Assembly (NCBI GenBank): GCA_021324165.1
Contig: JAJPJR010000030.1
Coordinates: forward strand, 1-64,000
Source of the DNA: Armatimonadota bacterium
GTDB lineage: Bacteria > Armatimonadota > Fimbriimonadia > Fimbriimonadales > ATM1
Reading direction: 5' to 3'
Length of the DNA stretch: 64,000 nucleotides
Shown here: positions 17,045 to 25,015 of the stretch, one piece after another
Position numbering within the stretch: position 1 is the first letter of the stretch
Layout of the letters: each line of letters starts with the position of its first letter
Notes under the pieces: model-generated
What the model was told of the DNA's origin: nothing
Seen by the model: the letters and a program-made list of their open reading frames with translations, nothing else
Databases searched by the model: none
Position numbers and translations under genes: made by a program

Positions 17045-17509
17045 GTGGCAGCCATCATTCTCGCCGATGATTCCGACCGACTCGACCAGATTCGGCGGCT
17101 GTTTCGAGAATACGAAGCGTGGCTGGAAATCAGCCTTTGCTTTCAAGATTTCGAACAGGAGTTGGCAAACCTTCCAGGAAAGTACGCCCCGCCGAAAGGG
17201 CGGCTCTATCTGCTCGAGGCTGACCAACAGTTCGTCGGATGTGCCGCTCTCCGGCCCCTCGATGAAATCACCGCCGAAGTCAAGCGGCTTTACGTGAATC
17301 CGAACTACCGAAACAGATCGTTCGGAAAAATGTTGATGAACAAACTGATCGCCGAAGCCGGATTCATCGGTTATCACCGTTTGGTGTTGGACACCCTCCC
17401 AAAAATGTCAGCCGCCATCCAACTTTACCGCTCGCTCGGTTTTCGCGACACCCTGCCGTACTATGACAATCCCGTCGAAGGCGTGGTCTACATGGAACTC
17501 GCCCTATGA
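17045..17509 (+). CDS. GNAT family N-acetyltransferase
   Basis: A 154-residue GNAT domain. Motif A is [20 protein letters not shown]: the beta-4 strand ends in RLYV, and the pyrophosphate loop R-N-R-S-F-G-K is a slightly degenerate R/Q-x-x-G-x-G/A. A later [11 protein letters not shown] is motif B. It resembles the PhnO/RimI-like small acetyltransferases; the substrate is unknown. It starts at GTG 17045 and its stop overlaps the next ATG (ATGA), so it is coupled to the alkyltransferase-like gene. Confidence 0.85.
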   Translation: MAAIILADDSDRLDQIRRLFREYEAWLEISLCFQDFEQELANLPGKYAPPKGRLYLLEADQQFVGCAALRPLDEITAEVKRLYVNPNYRNRSFGKMLMNKLIAEAGFIGYHRLVLDTLPKMSAAIQLYRSLGFRDTLPYYDNPVEGVVYMELAL

Positions 17510-17808
17510 TCGAAAAGAACCTCGATGCCCTTTGGAAAATCGTTTCAAAAATCCCGAAAGGCAAAGTCATGTCCTATGGGGATGTTGGGAAGCTTCTGCC
17601 CTACCCAGCTTCGGGCTTTCAGGTGGGCAGATGGATGGCCCGATGCCCAGACGGGGTGCCTTGGTGGAGGGTTGTGGCAAAAACCGGCAGCCTGCCTATA
17701 GGCAAACGCGCTCACCATCTCCACCGCGAGCAGATGCGCAGACTGAAGGCAGAAGGGGTCGGCATCAGCGCCGATGGCGTGGTGAATATGGCAAAGCACA
17801 GGGTGTGA
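17506..17808 (+). CDS. Alkyltransferase-like (ATL) DNA damage-recognition protein
   Basis: A 100-residue MGMT-type DNA-binding domain. It has [11 protein letters not shown] at about 18-28 and VGRWMAR (helix with the arginine finger) at about 40-46. The active-site segment, normally PCHRV, reads PWWRVV at 52-57. Trp in place of the acceptor Cys is the hallmark of ATL proteins, which bind O6-alkylguanine without repairing it and hand it to nucleotide excision repair. It is translationally coupled to the GNAT gene. Confidence 0.9.
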   Translation: MIEKNLDALWKIVSKIPKGKVMSYGDVGKLLPYPASGFQVGRWMARCPDGVPWWRVVAKTGSLPIGKRAHHLHREQMRRLKAEGVGISADGVVNMAKHRV

Positions 17809-17867
17809 TCACCGGGCAAATCGGCCCAATCGCCCGCGAAAAGGTGTGCCGACGCCCGATCGCGGCG

Positions 17868-17873
17868 TATAAT
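17868..17873 (+). promoter_or_regulatory. Putative -10 (TATAAT) for tatA
   Basis: A perfect TATAAT lies 24 nt before the GTG of tatA, in the 89-bp gap after the ATL gene. The -35 at the 17-bp distance (TGTGCC) is poor. The implied leader contains the AGGAG ribosome site. Confidence 0.5.
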
Positions 17874-17897
17874 CTGTTTACAGGAGCAGATTCAACA

Positions 17898-18116
17898 GTG
17901 CACACAGTATTTCCGGTTGCTTGGCTGAACGGCTGGGAACTGCCGGCGATTATCGTCGTCATCCTCTTGCTGTTCGGTGGAACCAAAATCCCCCAACTTA
18001 TGCGCGGGCTCGGGCGCGGCGTAGGCGAGTTCAAAAAAGGCATCGAGGAGGGCCGTTCGATGCTCGAGAACTCCGTAGAAGAGTTGGACGAAAAGCAGCA
18101 GCCCAAGCAGCCCTAA
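17898..18116 (+). CDS. tatA: Sec-independent translocase subunit TatA/TatE
   Basis: A 72-residue protein. It has a short N-terminus with a G-W-E turn, a single TM helix ([14 protein letters not shown]), then the amphipathic [20 protein letters not shown] and an acidic tail. This is the TatA/E pattern (F-G-x-x-K-x-P). It would form the protein-conducting part of the Tat pathway with TatC (not in this window), consistent with the Tat substrate at 6811-8139. The start is GTG 17898 with AGGAG upstream at 17882-17886. It is 12 bp before the next gene. Confidence 0.9.
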   Translation: MHTVFPVAWLNGWELPAIIVVILLLFGGTKIPQLMRGLGRGVGEFKKGIEEGRSMLENSVEELDEKQQPKQP

Positions 18117-18128
18117 GCCCGATGCGCC

Positions 18129-18905
18129 ATGTTTGCCTGGCAGGGTTTCGCGTTTCCCCTGGGCGACCGGTGGCGGCCGTCCGTTCTTAGCGGGGCGTAC
18201 CAGCAGGGATACGTCTGCCTGGAAAGCGACGACGAGCTGATCTGGCAGATCAGGTGGAAGCAAGGCAGGCCGCCCGCATCGCTTGGCGCTCGCGCCAATG
18301 AATACCTTTCAAAAATCGAGCGCGTGGCAAAACGACGGAAACAACAGTTCAGCTCCATCGTGCACGAATCCGATAACCGTGCCGACTACGAGTGGCACGC
18401 CGATCACAAAGGGTACGGAACCGTGCGTTATGAACCCCAAACGCGCCGCGTGTTCATGATCGAACTTTCCGGCAGAAAACAGGAATCTCTCAAACGGGAG
18501 ATGCGATCCTCGCTTTCCGAATTCGAGGACATCGGGGGCGCAACGCTCCCCTGGTCGGTTCTCGGATTAAGAATCGCTTTGCCAAAAACCTTCAAACTCC
18601 ATTCATGGAAAATGGTCAGCGGCAGAATCTCCCTAAACTTTCGCTCGCGCGGCTGGTCGCTTCAGGCCGAACGCTGGGCGTTTGCAAACCAACTGGTTCA
18701 AAAGCACGGGCTGCAACACTGGAGCATGGAGGCCGCAGAGATTCGCCATTGCGTGGAACATCCCCTAGGCATCGAGCTCAAAGAACACAAACTTTTCGGG
18801 CAGCGCAGCGCCCTGGTGCGCCACTTTCCCGATTCCAACAAAATCATTCTGATCAAAGCGCGGCATCCAAAAGGGTGCTGTTTGGAATGGGACTGGATCC
18901 CGTGA
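18129..18905 (+). CDS. Protein of unknown function, first gene of the PqqD-like/ABC unit
   Basis: A 258-residue soluble, basic, Trp-rich protein with no signal peptide; no family recognised. Notable segments are LESDDELIWQIRWKQG at about 31-46, a KIERVAKRRKQQ helix near 62-73, LPWSVLGLRIALPKTFKL near 139-156 and a C-terminal KGCCLEWDWIP. Strand-rich halves suggest a duplicated beta/alpha fold. It follows tatA by 12 bp, and its TGA overlaps the GTG of the PqqD-like gene (GTGA). Tight coupling with a PqqD-like protein and an ABC exporter suggests a role in handling the same substrate; this is inference. Confidence 0.65.
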   Translation: MFAWQGFAFPLGDRWRPSVLSGAYQQGYVCLESDDELIWQIRWKQGRPPASLGARANEYLSKIERVAKRRKQQFSSIVHESDNRADYEWHADHKGYGTVRYEPQTRRVFMIELSGRKQESLKREMRSSLSEFEDIGGATLPWSVLGLRIALPKTFKLHSWKMVSGRISLNFRSRGWSLQAERWAFANQLVQKHGLQHWSMEAAEIRHCVEHPLGIELKEHKLFGQRSALVRHFPDSNKIILIKARHPKGCCLEWDWIP

Positions 18906-19282
18906 AACTGTTTCAACGCAAGCCGACGCCGAGCAAAAAGCAGATTCGCAAACTCAAGCCCGTGCGCAACCCAACGGTCGGATTCGAATCGAACGACGAC
19001 GGCGGCATCATGTTGATGGTCCCCATGACCCATGCAAAGCCGCTCATCAGAGCGCTGGCCAAATGGTCGAACGCCCCAGCCGAGAGACAGGTGGAACTCG
19101 AACCGGTGGGAGCAGCCGTGTGGCAGATGTGCGACGGCAAACACACGATCGAAATGATCGCCAAATCGCTCTGCGCGCAGTTTGGATTAACCCCCGCCGA
19201 AGCTGAAGCGTCGCTTCTGGCGTTTCTCGACACACTTTCAAAACGCAGGTATTTAACTTGGCAAAACCCGAAAGGCAGATGA
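18902..19282 (+). CDS. PqqD-like protein
   Basis: A 126-residue protein. The C-terminal 70 residues match the PqqD winged-helix pattern: VELEPVGAAVWQMCDGKHT, then IEMIAKSLCAQFGLTPAEAE and FLDTLSKRRYL. In RiPP and cofactor pathways this fold is a peptide recognition element that delivers a precursor to a maturase. The N-terminal ~55 residues are basic and uncharacterised. GTG 18902 gives a GTGA overlap; ATG 18887 (five residues longer) is also possible. No radical SAM gene or precursor peptide is visible nearby. Confidence 0.75.
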   Translation: MKLFQRKPTPSKKQIRKLKPVRNPTVGFESNDDGGIMLMVPMTHAKPLIRALAKWSNAPAERQVELEPVGAAVWQMCDGKHTIEMIAKSLCAQFGLTPAEAEASLLAFLDTLSKRRYLTWQNPKGR

Positions 19283-19866
19283 CCCAGCGCGATCCTTCCA
19301 TTCGCGTTGCTTTTTCGCAAGCCGCTAAAGGCGTTTTGCATCGGCCCGCGCGGCAGCTCGCGGCGGCTTTGGGCGTTGTGCTCGCGATTGCGCTGTTCGC
19401 TTATGTCCGCACCAGTCAGATGCTCGCGTCAGCACACGCTGCCGAGCCCGACGCGATCGAAGCGGCAAATCGCATCCGATGGCTCACCGCTCTCTCCCTG
19501 CTCATCTGCTTCACGGGAATCATGAATGCGATGCTGATGAGCGTTACTGAGCGGTTTCGAGAGATCGGCACAATGAAATGTCTCGGTGCAACCAACGGGT
19601 TTGTTCTAAAACTGTTTTTCGTAGAAGCGGCGATGATCGGCATCAGCGCTTCGCTGGCAGGAGGACTGCTCGGTGTTCTCGCAGCCGCACTGATGCACGC
19701 CGCATCCGATGGAATCGGCGCATTCGGAGCGGCGGCGCTCGCCGCGCCATCCGTTTTTGGCGCGTCTTGTCTGCTGGGCACAGGGCTCACCGTGATTGCG
19801 GCATTGGCTCCTGCACTTCAAGCCGCCAAAATGCCCCCCGTTGCCGCGTTGAGGGTCGAAATATGA
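19279..19866 (+). CDS. Minimal FtsX/MacB-type ABC transporter permease
   Basis: A 195-residue membrane protein. TM1 is at about 23-41; three more TM segments cover about 69-88, 115-137 and 158-180. The FtsX signature is complete: TERFREIGTMKCLGAT near 90-105, and APALQAAKMPPVAALR at the end. The large periplasmic domain normally found between TM1 and TM2 (about 200 residues in MacB) is replaced by a loop of about 27 residues. ATG 19279 overlaps the PqqD-like stop, and the stop overlaps the ATPase ATG. It is likely to act as a dimer with the ATPase at 19863. Confidence 0.85.
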   Translation: MTQRDPSIRVAFSQAAKGVLHRPARQLAAALGVVLAIALFAYVRTSQMLASAHAAEPDAIEAANRIRWLTALSLLICFTGIMNAMLMSVTERFREIGTMKCLGATNGFVLKLFFVEAAMIGISASLAGGLLGVLAAALMHAASDGIGAFGAAALAAPSVFGASCLLGTGLTVIAALAPALQAAKMPPVAALRVEI

Positions 19867-20609
19867 ACGAACTCGTCGTTAGGACGCGCGATCTGTCCAA
19901 GCATTACAGCCTCGGCGATTCGGTTGTCAAAGCCCTCGACGGCGTTACGCTCGATGTACGCCGGACCGAATATGTGAGCATCATGGGGCCGAGCGGAAGT
20001 GGAAAGAGCACGCTGTTCAACATGATCGGTGGATTGGATGCACCGACGTCGGGCAGTGTTTACATCAACGAAGTAGATATCGCGCAGCTCACACCCAACG
20101 AACTCGCGTATCTAAGAAACCGCACCATCGGATACATTTTCCAAACGTTCAACTTGATTCAGGTGCGCACGGCGCTCGAAAACGTAACGCTGCCGATGCT
20201 GTTTGCCGGCCTTTCGCCCGAAGAAGCCGACGAAAGAGCCATCGCGCTGCTCGAACGAGTCGGCCTTGGGGACCGGCTTCATCACCGCCCGCACGAACTT
20301 TCCGGAGGCCAGCAGCAGCGGGTGGCGATCGCGAGGTCGCTTGCCAACAATCCTGCAATCGTTTTGGCAGACGAGCCCACCGGAAATCTTGACCTGAAAA
20401 CCGGCAAAGAGATCATTGACTTGATGAAAAGGTTGAACCAAGAACAGGGTGTAACGGTGATTTCGGCCACCCACGATCTGAAAATGGTGGATGTGAGCGA
20501 CCGGATCGTGTATGTGCGGGACGGCCGGATTGCCAACATCGAAACCCGCTCCGACCTTCGCTTAGCGGTGGGCGAAGTGGTCGGCCTGAGCGACGATCTG
20601 CAGGCATGA
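19863..20609 (+). CDS. ABC transporter ATP-binding protein, LolD/MacB type
   Basis: A 248-residue ATPase. Walker A is GPSGSGKST near 41-49, the Q-loop lies in FQTFNL, the signature is LSGGQQQRVAIARSL, Walker B is IVLADEPTGNLD, and the switch His is in SATHDLKMV. DEPTGNLD and the overall length place it with the LolD/MacB/FtsE group that energises type VII ABC systems. The C-terminal extension (about 225-248) is a short acidic tail. It is coupled on both sides by ATGA overlaps and pairs with the minimal permease. Confidence 0.93.
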   Translation: MNELVVRTRDLSKHYSLGDSVVKALDGVTLDVRRTEYVSIMGPSGSGKSTLFNMIGGLDAPTSGSVYINEVDIAQLTPNELAYLRNRTIGYIFQTFNLIQVRTALENVTLPMLFAGLSPEEADERAIALLERVGLGDRLHHRPHELSGGQQQRVAIARSLANNPAIVLADEPTGNLDLKTGKEIIDLMKRLNQEQGVTVISATHDLKMVDVSDRIVYVRDGRIANIETRSDLRLAVGEVVGLSDDLQA

Positions 20610-21325
20610 GCAATCGGATCGGAATCATCGGCGCTGGAAGCCGCCGCTGCGGCGGGGCGGTTCTGGCGGGTCTGTTTGCAAATCCAAGCCCGATCAACGA
20701 ACTTGTGCTGTTCGACGCGCATCTCGAAGCGCTCGATCTTTTCGATCGCGTAGCGCGGGCATTTGCGCGCGAATCCGATTTTGAACCCACCATTCGGTGC
20801 GCCGAATCACTCGAGGACGCGATCAAGAACAAAGATTATCTGATTCTGGCGGTCGGGCTTGGGCAGGAAACCGCGTTCGTCGAAAGCATCCATGCCGAGT
20901 TCTCGAGCTCCGATCTCACCCATGAGACCCGAGACTTGATCCGGTGCCTTGCATTGAGCCCGCTTTTCGAAGAGATTAACGAAACCGTTTACCGCGAGGC
21001 GCCCGGCACGAAGACGATCAACCTAACAAGGCCGACACGACTGACTGGCAAGCTGCTGTCGGTGCCTGCGGTTCATTTGGATTGGCCTGAGATCTTGTCG
21101 CCGAATGCAAAGGTTGCGGCAGCGCATCAGGCGCTTCGGTGGGCTCGAAGCGAAGATTACGCTCAGATCGAACTCGCCAGGCATGCGCAGAGCCCGTTGA
21201 TTGCCGCCATGACGCAGTGGGAAACGTTGAGCGAAAACCGATTTGATTCACGCGCGGCCGCAGGTTGGATCGCTTCGCTCGAAAGCGTGAGTCAAGGCTT
21301 GGGCGCACGCCTTCGCGTGCGCTGA
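20606..21325 (+). CDS. GH4-like NAD-binding protein, short
   Basis: A 239-residue protein with an N-terminal Rossmann pattern (IGIIGAGSRRCGGAV), a strand ELVLFDAHLEAL and DYLILAVGLGQ, resembling the NAD domain of glycoside hydrolase family 4 enzymes; later NLTRPTRLTGKLL recalls the GH4 N-P motif. GH4 enzymes are about 430 residues with a metal-binding Cys/His pair, and I see no equivalent here. It may be a reduced or repurposed member. Its ATG overlaps the ATPase stop, and it ends directly against the convergent membrane protein gene. Confidence 0.55.
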   Translation: MSNRIGIIGAGSRRCGGAVLAGLFANPSPINELVLFDAHLEALDLFDRVARAFARESDFEPTIRCAESLEDAIKNKDYLILAVGLGQETAFVESIHAEFSSSDLTHETRDLIRCLALSPLFEEINETVYREAPGTKTINLTRPTRLTGKLLSVPAVHLDWPEILSPNAKVAAAHQALRWARSEDYAQIELARHAQSPLIAAMTQWETLSENRFDSRAAAGWIASLESVSQGLGARLRVR

Positions 21326-21733
21326 TTAGTGGCGCAGCGAATCCAAAATCGCCGACCAAAGCCGATAATCCCGCACCGAGACGATGAACGACAAGAAGCA
21401 GATGGTGGAGGTTGCCACCGCCAAGATTCGTGAAACCCGCATCGAAGCCTCCGCTGCGGCGCTCTCGGGCGAATCGGCGACCGTGGCATACATCCATCGC
21501 GTGGTCAATGCCACCTGCAAAAGCGCGAAACAGGAATAGCCAATGAGGATCATGCAGTACGCAAACAGCAGCGGAACCTGTTTGTCATAAAAGAAAAACG
21601 GCCGATCGGGCGCGGTTCTGGTGTAAATCGGAACATACGCCGAAAACGCGATCGCCGCCAAATTGAGCACGTTCAGCACCCAGCCCGTCGCGAAAACAAC
21701 CCTCGCCTTCGATTGACTCCGCTGTTCAACCAT
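21326..21733 (-). CDS. Small membrane protein downstream of fabF
   Basis: A 135-residue protein with three or four hydrophobic segments (about 13-32, 48-70 and 104-119) and a short Arg/Asp-rich C-terminus. I recognise no family. ATG 21733 overlaps the fabF stop by 8 nt; a second ATG four codons upstream is possible. Its position at the end of the fab operon suggests membrane-lipid-related expression, without evidence for function. Confidence 0.6.
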   Translation of the reverse strand: MVEQRSQSKARVVFATGWVLNVLNLAAIAFSAYVPIYTRTAPDRPFFFYDKQVPLLFAYCMILIGYSCFALLQVALTTRWMYATVADSPESAAAEASMRVSRILAVATSTICFLSFIVSVRDYRLWSAILDSLRH

Positions 21734-22982
21734 CGTATCTCGCAAAGATCAGCGTCGCGTTGTGCCCCCCGAAGCCGAACGAGTTTTTCATCGCCGTTCG
21801 AATGGGCGCCTCGCGTGCGGCATTGGGAACATAGTCCAGGTCGCATTCCGGATCGGGGTTTTCATAATTGATCGTCGGCGGAATCGTGCCCGTTTCGATC
21901 GCCTTGATGCAGGCGATGGATTCGATCGCGCCAGCCGCACCAAGAGTGTGCCCGATCATGGACTTGGTGCTGCTAACCGCCAACTTGTGCGCGTGCTCGC
22001 CGAACACGCGGTGAATCGCTTTGGTTTCCAGGCGGTCGTTATACGGCGTGCTGGTTCCGTGCGCGTTGATGTAATCAATATCGGCTGGCTGCAGATTCGC
22101 CGATTTCAATGCCAAAGACATGGATCTCCGCGCTCCGTCGGCGTCCGGATCAGGCTGGGTGATATGAAACGCGTCGGCGGACATCGCGTATCCAACCAGT
22201 TCGGCATGAATCCGGGCCTGCCGGCTTAGGGCGTGCTCCAAACTCTCGAGCACCAACACGCCTGCGCCTTCGGCAATCAGAAACCCGTCGCGCTCGGCAT
22301 CGAACGGTCTGCTCGCGCGGGTTGGATCGTCGTTTCGTGTGGTAACCGCGCGCGCCGACGCGAACCCCGCAACCCCGATTTCGGTAATGGGGGCTTCGCA
22401 TCCGCCCGCGAGCATCACGTCCGCCTCGCCTCTACAGATGATCTGTGCAGCATCGCCGATGGCGTTTGCGCCAGTGGAGCAGGCTGTTACGACGCAGGTG
22501 TTCGGACCTTTCAGTCCGTGCCGAATCGAAACGAATCCGCTGGCCATGTCGGGGATCATGAACGGAACCAAGAACGGAGAGACCTTGTCCGGCCCGCCGG
22601 AAAAAAGCCTTCGAAGTTGATCGGTTAGGATGTCCAACCCGCCGATCCCCGATCCGATCAGCACGCCGATCCGGTCTCGATCCTCGGATTCGAACTGCAG
22701 ACACGCGTCTTCGATCGCCATGTCGGCCGCCACAACCGCGAACTGCAAAAATCGAGTCAGACGCTTCGCGTCTTTTCGATCCATATGTTTTTCGGGATCG
22801 AACCCCCGCACTTCGCCCGCGATCTGGGTGCCGTAGCCGCTCGCATCGAACAACGTGATTCTGCCCGCTCCGCTGACACCCGAGACCGCGTTGCGCCAAA
22901 ACTCGGCCGCCGTGTTGCCGATTGGCGTGATCGCACCGAGACCGGTGATCACAACACGTTGACCGGACCCGCCTAAACTCAT
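21726..22982 (-). CDS. fabF: 3-oxoacyl-[acyl-carrier-protein] synthase II
   Basis: A 418-residue thiolase-fold condensing enzyme that extends acyl-ACP with malonyl-ACP. The catalytic residues are C168 (VVTACSTGANA), H308 (NAHGTSTPYND), K340 and H345 (STKSMIGHTLGAAG). The C-terminal GFGGHNATLIF is standard. The length fits FabF. It is 6 bp after acpP in the order fabD-fabG-acpP-fabF, a classic elongation operon; fabH and plsX, often present upstream, are absent here. Confidence 0.97.
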   Translation of the reverse strand: MSLGGSGQRVVITGLGAITPIGNTAAEFWRNAVSGVSGAGRITLFDASGYGTQIAGEVRGFDPEKHMDRKDAKRLTRFLQFAVVAADMAIEDACLQFESEDRDRIGVLIGSGIGGLDILTDQLRRLFSGGPDKVSPFLVPFMIPDMASGFVSIRHGLKGPNTCVVTACSTGANAIGDAAQIICRGEADVMLAGGCEAPITEIGVAGFASARAVTTRNDDPTRASRPFDAERDGFLIAEGAGVLVLESLEHALSRQARIHAELVGYAMSADAFHITQPDPDADGARRSMSLALKSANLQPADIDYINAHGTSTPYNDRLETKAIHRVFGEHAHKLAVSSTKSMIGHTLGAAGAIESIACIKAIETGTIPPTINYENPDPECDLDYVPNAAREAPIRTAMKNSFGFGGHNATLIFARYDG

Positions 22983-22988
22983 GGATCG

Positions 22989-23249
22989 CTACGCAACGGT
23001 TTCTTCAATCTTCTTCGAAATATATTCGACTGCGTCTTTTACCGACCGAATCTGCTCGACGTCGTCGTCGGGAATGTCAATCCCAAACTCATCCTCCAGC
23101 GTCATCACGAACTGGACAAGATCGAGCGAGTCGGCGCCGTAATCTTCTTGGAAACGGTCCTCCAGCCGAATCTCTTCGTTTTTCTTGCCGAGTTCGGCCT
23201 CGATCACTTTCTTGATTCTTGCGAATACGTCTTGATTCACTTCGCTCAT
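22989..23249 (-). CDS. acpP: Acyl carrier protein
   Basis: An 86-residue acidic four-helix protein. The phosphopantetheine serine is S41 in YGADSLDLVQF. The sequence DRFQEDYGADSLDLVQFVM and the following DEFGIDIPDDD are typical of AcpP. GAGGTGA precedes the ATG. It lies between fabG (48 bp) and fabF (6 bp) on the minus strand and carries the acyl chains these enzymes work on. Confidence 0.97.
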   Translation of the reverse strand: MSEVNQDVFARIKKVIEAELGKKNEEIRLEDRFQEDYGADSLDLVQFVMTLEDEFGIDIPDDDVEQIRSVKDAVEYISKKIEETVA

Positions 23250-23297
23250 TCGATCACCTCAATCTCATAGTTTGAACGGCACGCGCGGCCCGGCGCA

Positions 23298-24032
23298 CTA
23301 CAAACTCAGCCCGCCATCCACCACGATCACCTGTCCAGTGATGTAAGCCGAGGCATCGGACGCCAAAAACACCGCGACGTCTGCTACGTCGGTTGGTTGG
23401 CCAAGCCTACCCAGAGGCGCCGTCTTGATGACTGATTCACGCATCTGTTCCGAAAGGGTTTCCGTCATATCGGTTTCGATGAACCCGGGCGCGATCACAT
23501 TGCAGGTAATTCCCCGCGATCCAAACTCTTTGGCCACACTTTTGGTTAGACCCACTAACCCCGCTTTCGATGCCGCGTAGTTCGCCTGCCCGGCCTGCCC
23601 CGAAAGCCCCACAATGCTCGCAATGTTCACAATCCGGCCAGCCCGCTGTTTCAGCATCGGCTTGGCAGCCACGCGGGTCATGTAAAACGCTCCCGTTAGG
23701 TTCACCTCCAGCACACGATGCCACGCTTCGTCCGACATCTTCAACAGAAGGCCGTCCTGGGTGATTCCGGCGTTGTTGACCAGAATATCGAGCCTCCCGA
23801 ACTTTGTCACAACCACGTCCACGGCGAACTCGGCGTCAGCGGGAGAACTCACGTCGCCCGCGATTTCCACCGCCCGGCCCCCTGCCCGTTCGATCTCTGC
23901 CACCGTGTCGGCTGGAGGCTTGGTCGCCAAGCACCCCACTGCCGCTCCTTCCGAAGCAAAACTGACAGCGATCGCTCTGCCGATTCCCCTGCTGGCCCCC
24001 GTTACGAGCGCAACTTTGCCTTCGAGCCTCAT
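23298..24032 (-). CDS. fabG: 3-oxoacyl-[acyl-carrier-protein] reductase
   Basis: A 244-residue short-chain dehydrogenase. The NADPH site is [10 protein letters not shown] at 11-20. The catalytic S139, Y152 and K156 lie in VNIASIVG and NYAASKAG, and NNAG is at 86-89. The C-terminus [15 protein letters not shown] is typical of FabG. It reduces 3-oxoacyl-ACP. It overlaps fabD by 4 nt and precedes acpP by 48 bp. Confidence 0.96.
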   Translation of the reverse strand: MRLEGKVALVTGASRGIGRAIAVSFASEGAAVGCLATKPPADTVAEIERAGGRAVEIAGDVSSPADAEFAVDVVVTKFGRLDILVNNAGITQDGLLLKMSDEAWHRVLEVNLTGAFYMTRVAAKPMLKQRAGRIVNIASIVGLSGQAGQANYAASKAGLVGLTKSVAKEFGSRGITCNVIAPGFIETDMTETLSEQMRESVIKTAPLGRLGQPTDVADVAVFLASDASAYITGQVIVVDGGLSL

Positions 24033-24970
24033 CCGACCGCCTCCACGACCGCTTCCAGGTCACTCGGCTCGCGGAGAGGGACGGCTTTCACTTCGGGCGC
24101 GATCCGCCTGATCAGCCCGCACAAAACTTCGCCCGGCCCGCACTCGATGAACAGTTCGATTCCAGATTCAACCATGCTTTTGACGCTTTGCGACCACCTT
24201 ACCGCCGATGCCAGCTGCCTTTCGAGCAGCCCCGGCCAGGAAAGGGGATCAGGTTCGAACTGCCCCGTTACGTTGCTCCAAATCGGAATTTCGGGCTGCG
24301 AAAACTGCACTTCCCGCAAGGATTCTGCCAAGCGCCGGGCCGAATCCGCCATCAACGGACTGTGAAACGCCCCGCTCACATTCAGGCGGATCACCCGCTT
24401 CACCCCTTTTTCCGAGAGCAGCCGCGCGGCCTCATCTACGCCGGCAGCGTCTCCTGAGATCACAACCTGGCCGGGGCTGTTATAGTTTGCAACGACGACC
24501 TCGGCGCCCGGCTTTGAGGCTTCCGAACAGACCGTTTCGACCAGGGCGTCATCCGCCCCGATCACAGCGGCCATCGTACCAGGCCTCGATCTGCCCGCTT
24601 CGGCCATCAGCCTGCCGCGTGCCGCAACAAGGCGGGCGCCGTCGTCGGCTGTCATCGCTCCCGCCGCCGCAAGAGCCGCGTATTCTCCCACGCTGTGTCC
24701 CGCAACGCCGGATGGGAATTCCTTCACGACTGCCCGAAGCGCCTGTAAAGCCAGCAGCCCAGCGGAATATAAAGCGGGCTGAGCGTTCTCGGTTTGTCGA
24801 AGGGTGTGTTCGTCGGAGCCGAAACAGATCGCCTTCAAATCAATTCCGGAAGCGGTGGAAAGCGATTCGATCAGCCCCCGCGCCGAATCATCTGCTTCAT
24901 AAAAACCGAGCCCCATCCCCGGTTTTTGCGACCCCTGACCCGGAAACACCAAAGCGAACTTGCGACTCAC
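24029..24970 (-). CDS. fabD: Malonyl CoA-acyl carrier protein transacylase
   Basis: A 313-residue transacylase that loads malonyl groups onto ACP. The nucleophile is S93 in [10 protein letters not shown], with H203 in GAFHSPLM; the oxyanion segment is FPGQGSQ at 9-15 and R118 lies in VAARGRLM. The start is GTG 24970 without a Shine-Dalgarno sequence, with TAGAAT 8 nt upstream, suggesting a leaderless mRNA. It is the first gene of fabD-fabG-acpP-fabF-21733 and is divergent from mutS2 by 45 bp. Confidence 0.96.
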   Translation of the reverse strand: MSRKFALVFPGQGSQKPGMGLGFYEADDSARGLIESLSTASGIDLKAICFGSDEHTLRQTENAQPALYSAGLLALQALRAVVKEFPSGVAGHSVGEYAALAAAGAMTADDGARLVAARGRLMAEAGRSRPGTMAAVIGADDALVETVCSEASKPGAEVVVANYNSPGQVVISGDAAGVDEAARLLSEKGVKRVIRLNVSGAFHSPLMADSARRLAESLREVQFSQPEIPIWSNVTGQFEPDPLSWPGLLERQLASAVRWSQSVKSMVESGIELFIECGPGEVLCGLIRRIAPEVKAVPLREPSDLEAVVEAVG

Positions 24971-24978
24971 AGGTGCCG

Positions 24979-24984
24979 ATTCTA
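24979..24984 (-). promoter_or_regulatory. Putative leaderless -10 (TAGAAT) for the fab operon
   Basis: TAGAAT on the minus strand lies 8 nt before the GTG of fabD. It forms an exact inverted repeat (GATTCTA/TAGAATC, 24978-24984 and 25001-25007) with the -10-like element of mutS2. Confidence 0.55.
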
Positions 24985-25000
24985 CTATCGCAGAGGGTGT

Positions 25001-25006
25001 TAGAAT
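25001..25006 (+). promoter_or_regulatory. Putative leaderless -10 (TAGAAT) for mutS2
   Basis: TAGAAT lies 9 nt before the GTG of mutS2, with no Shine-Dalgarno sequence. It is the mirror image of the fabD element across a 16-bp spacer. Confidence 0.55.
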
Positions 25007-25015
25007 CCTTGATTA

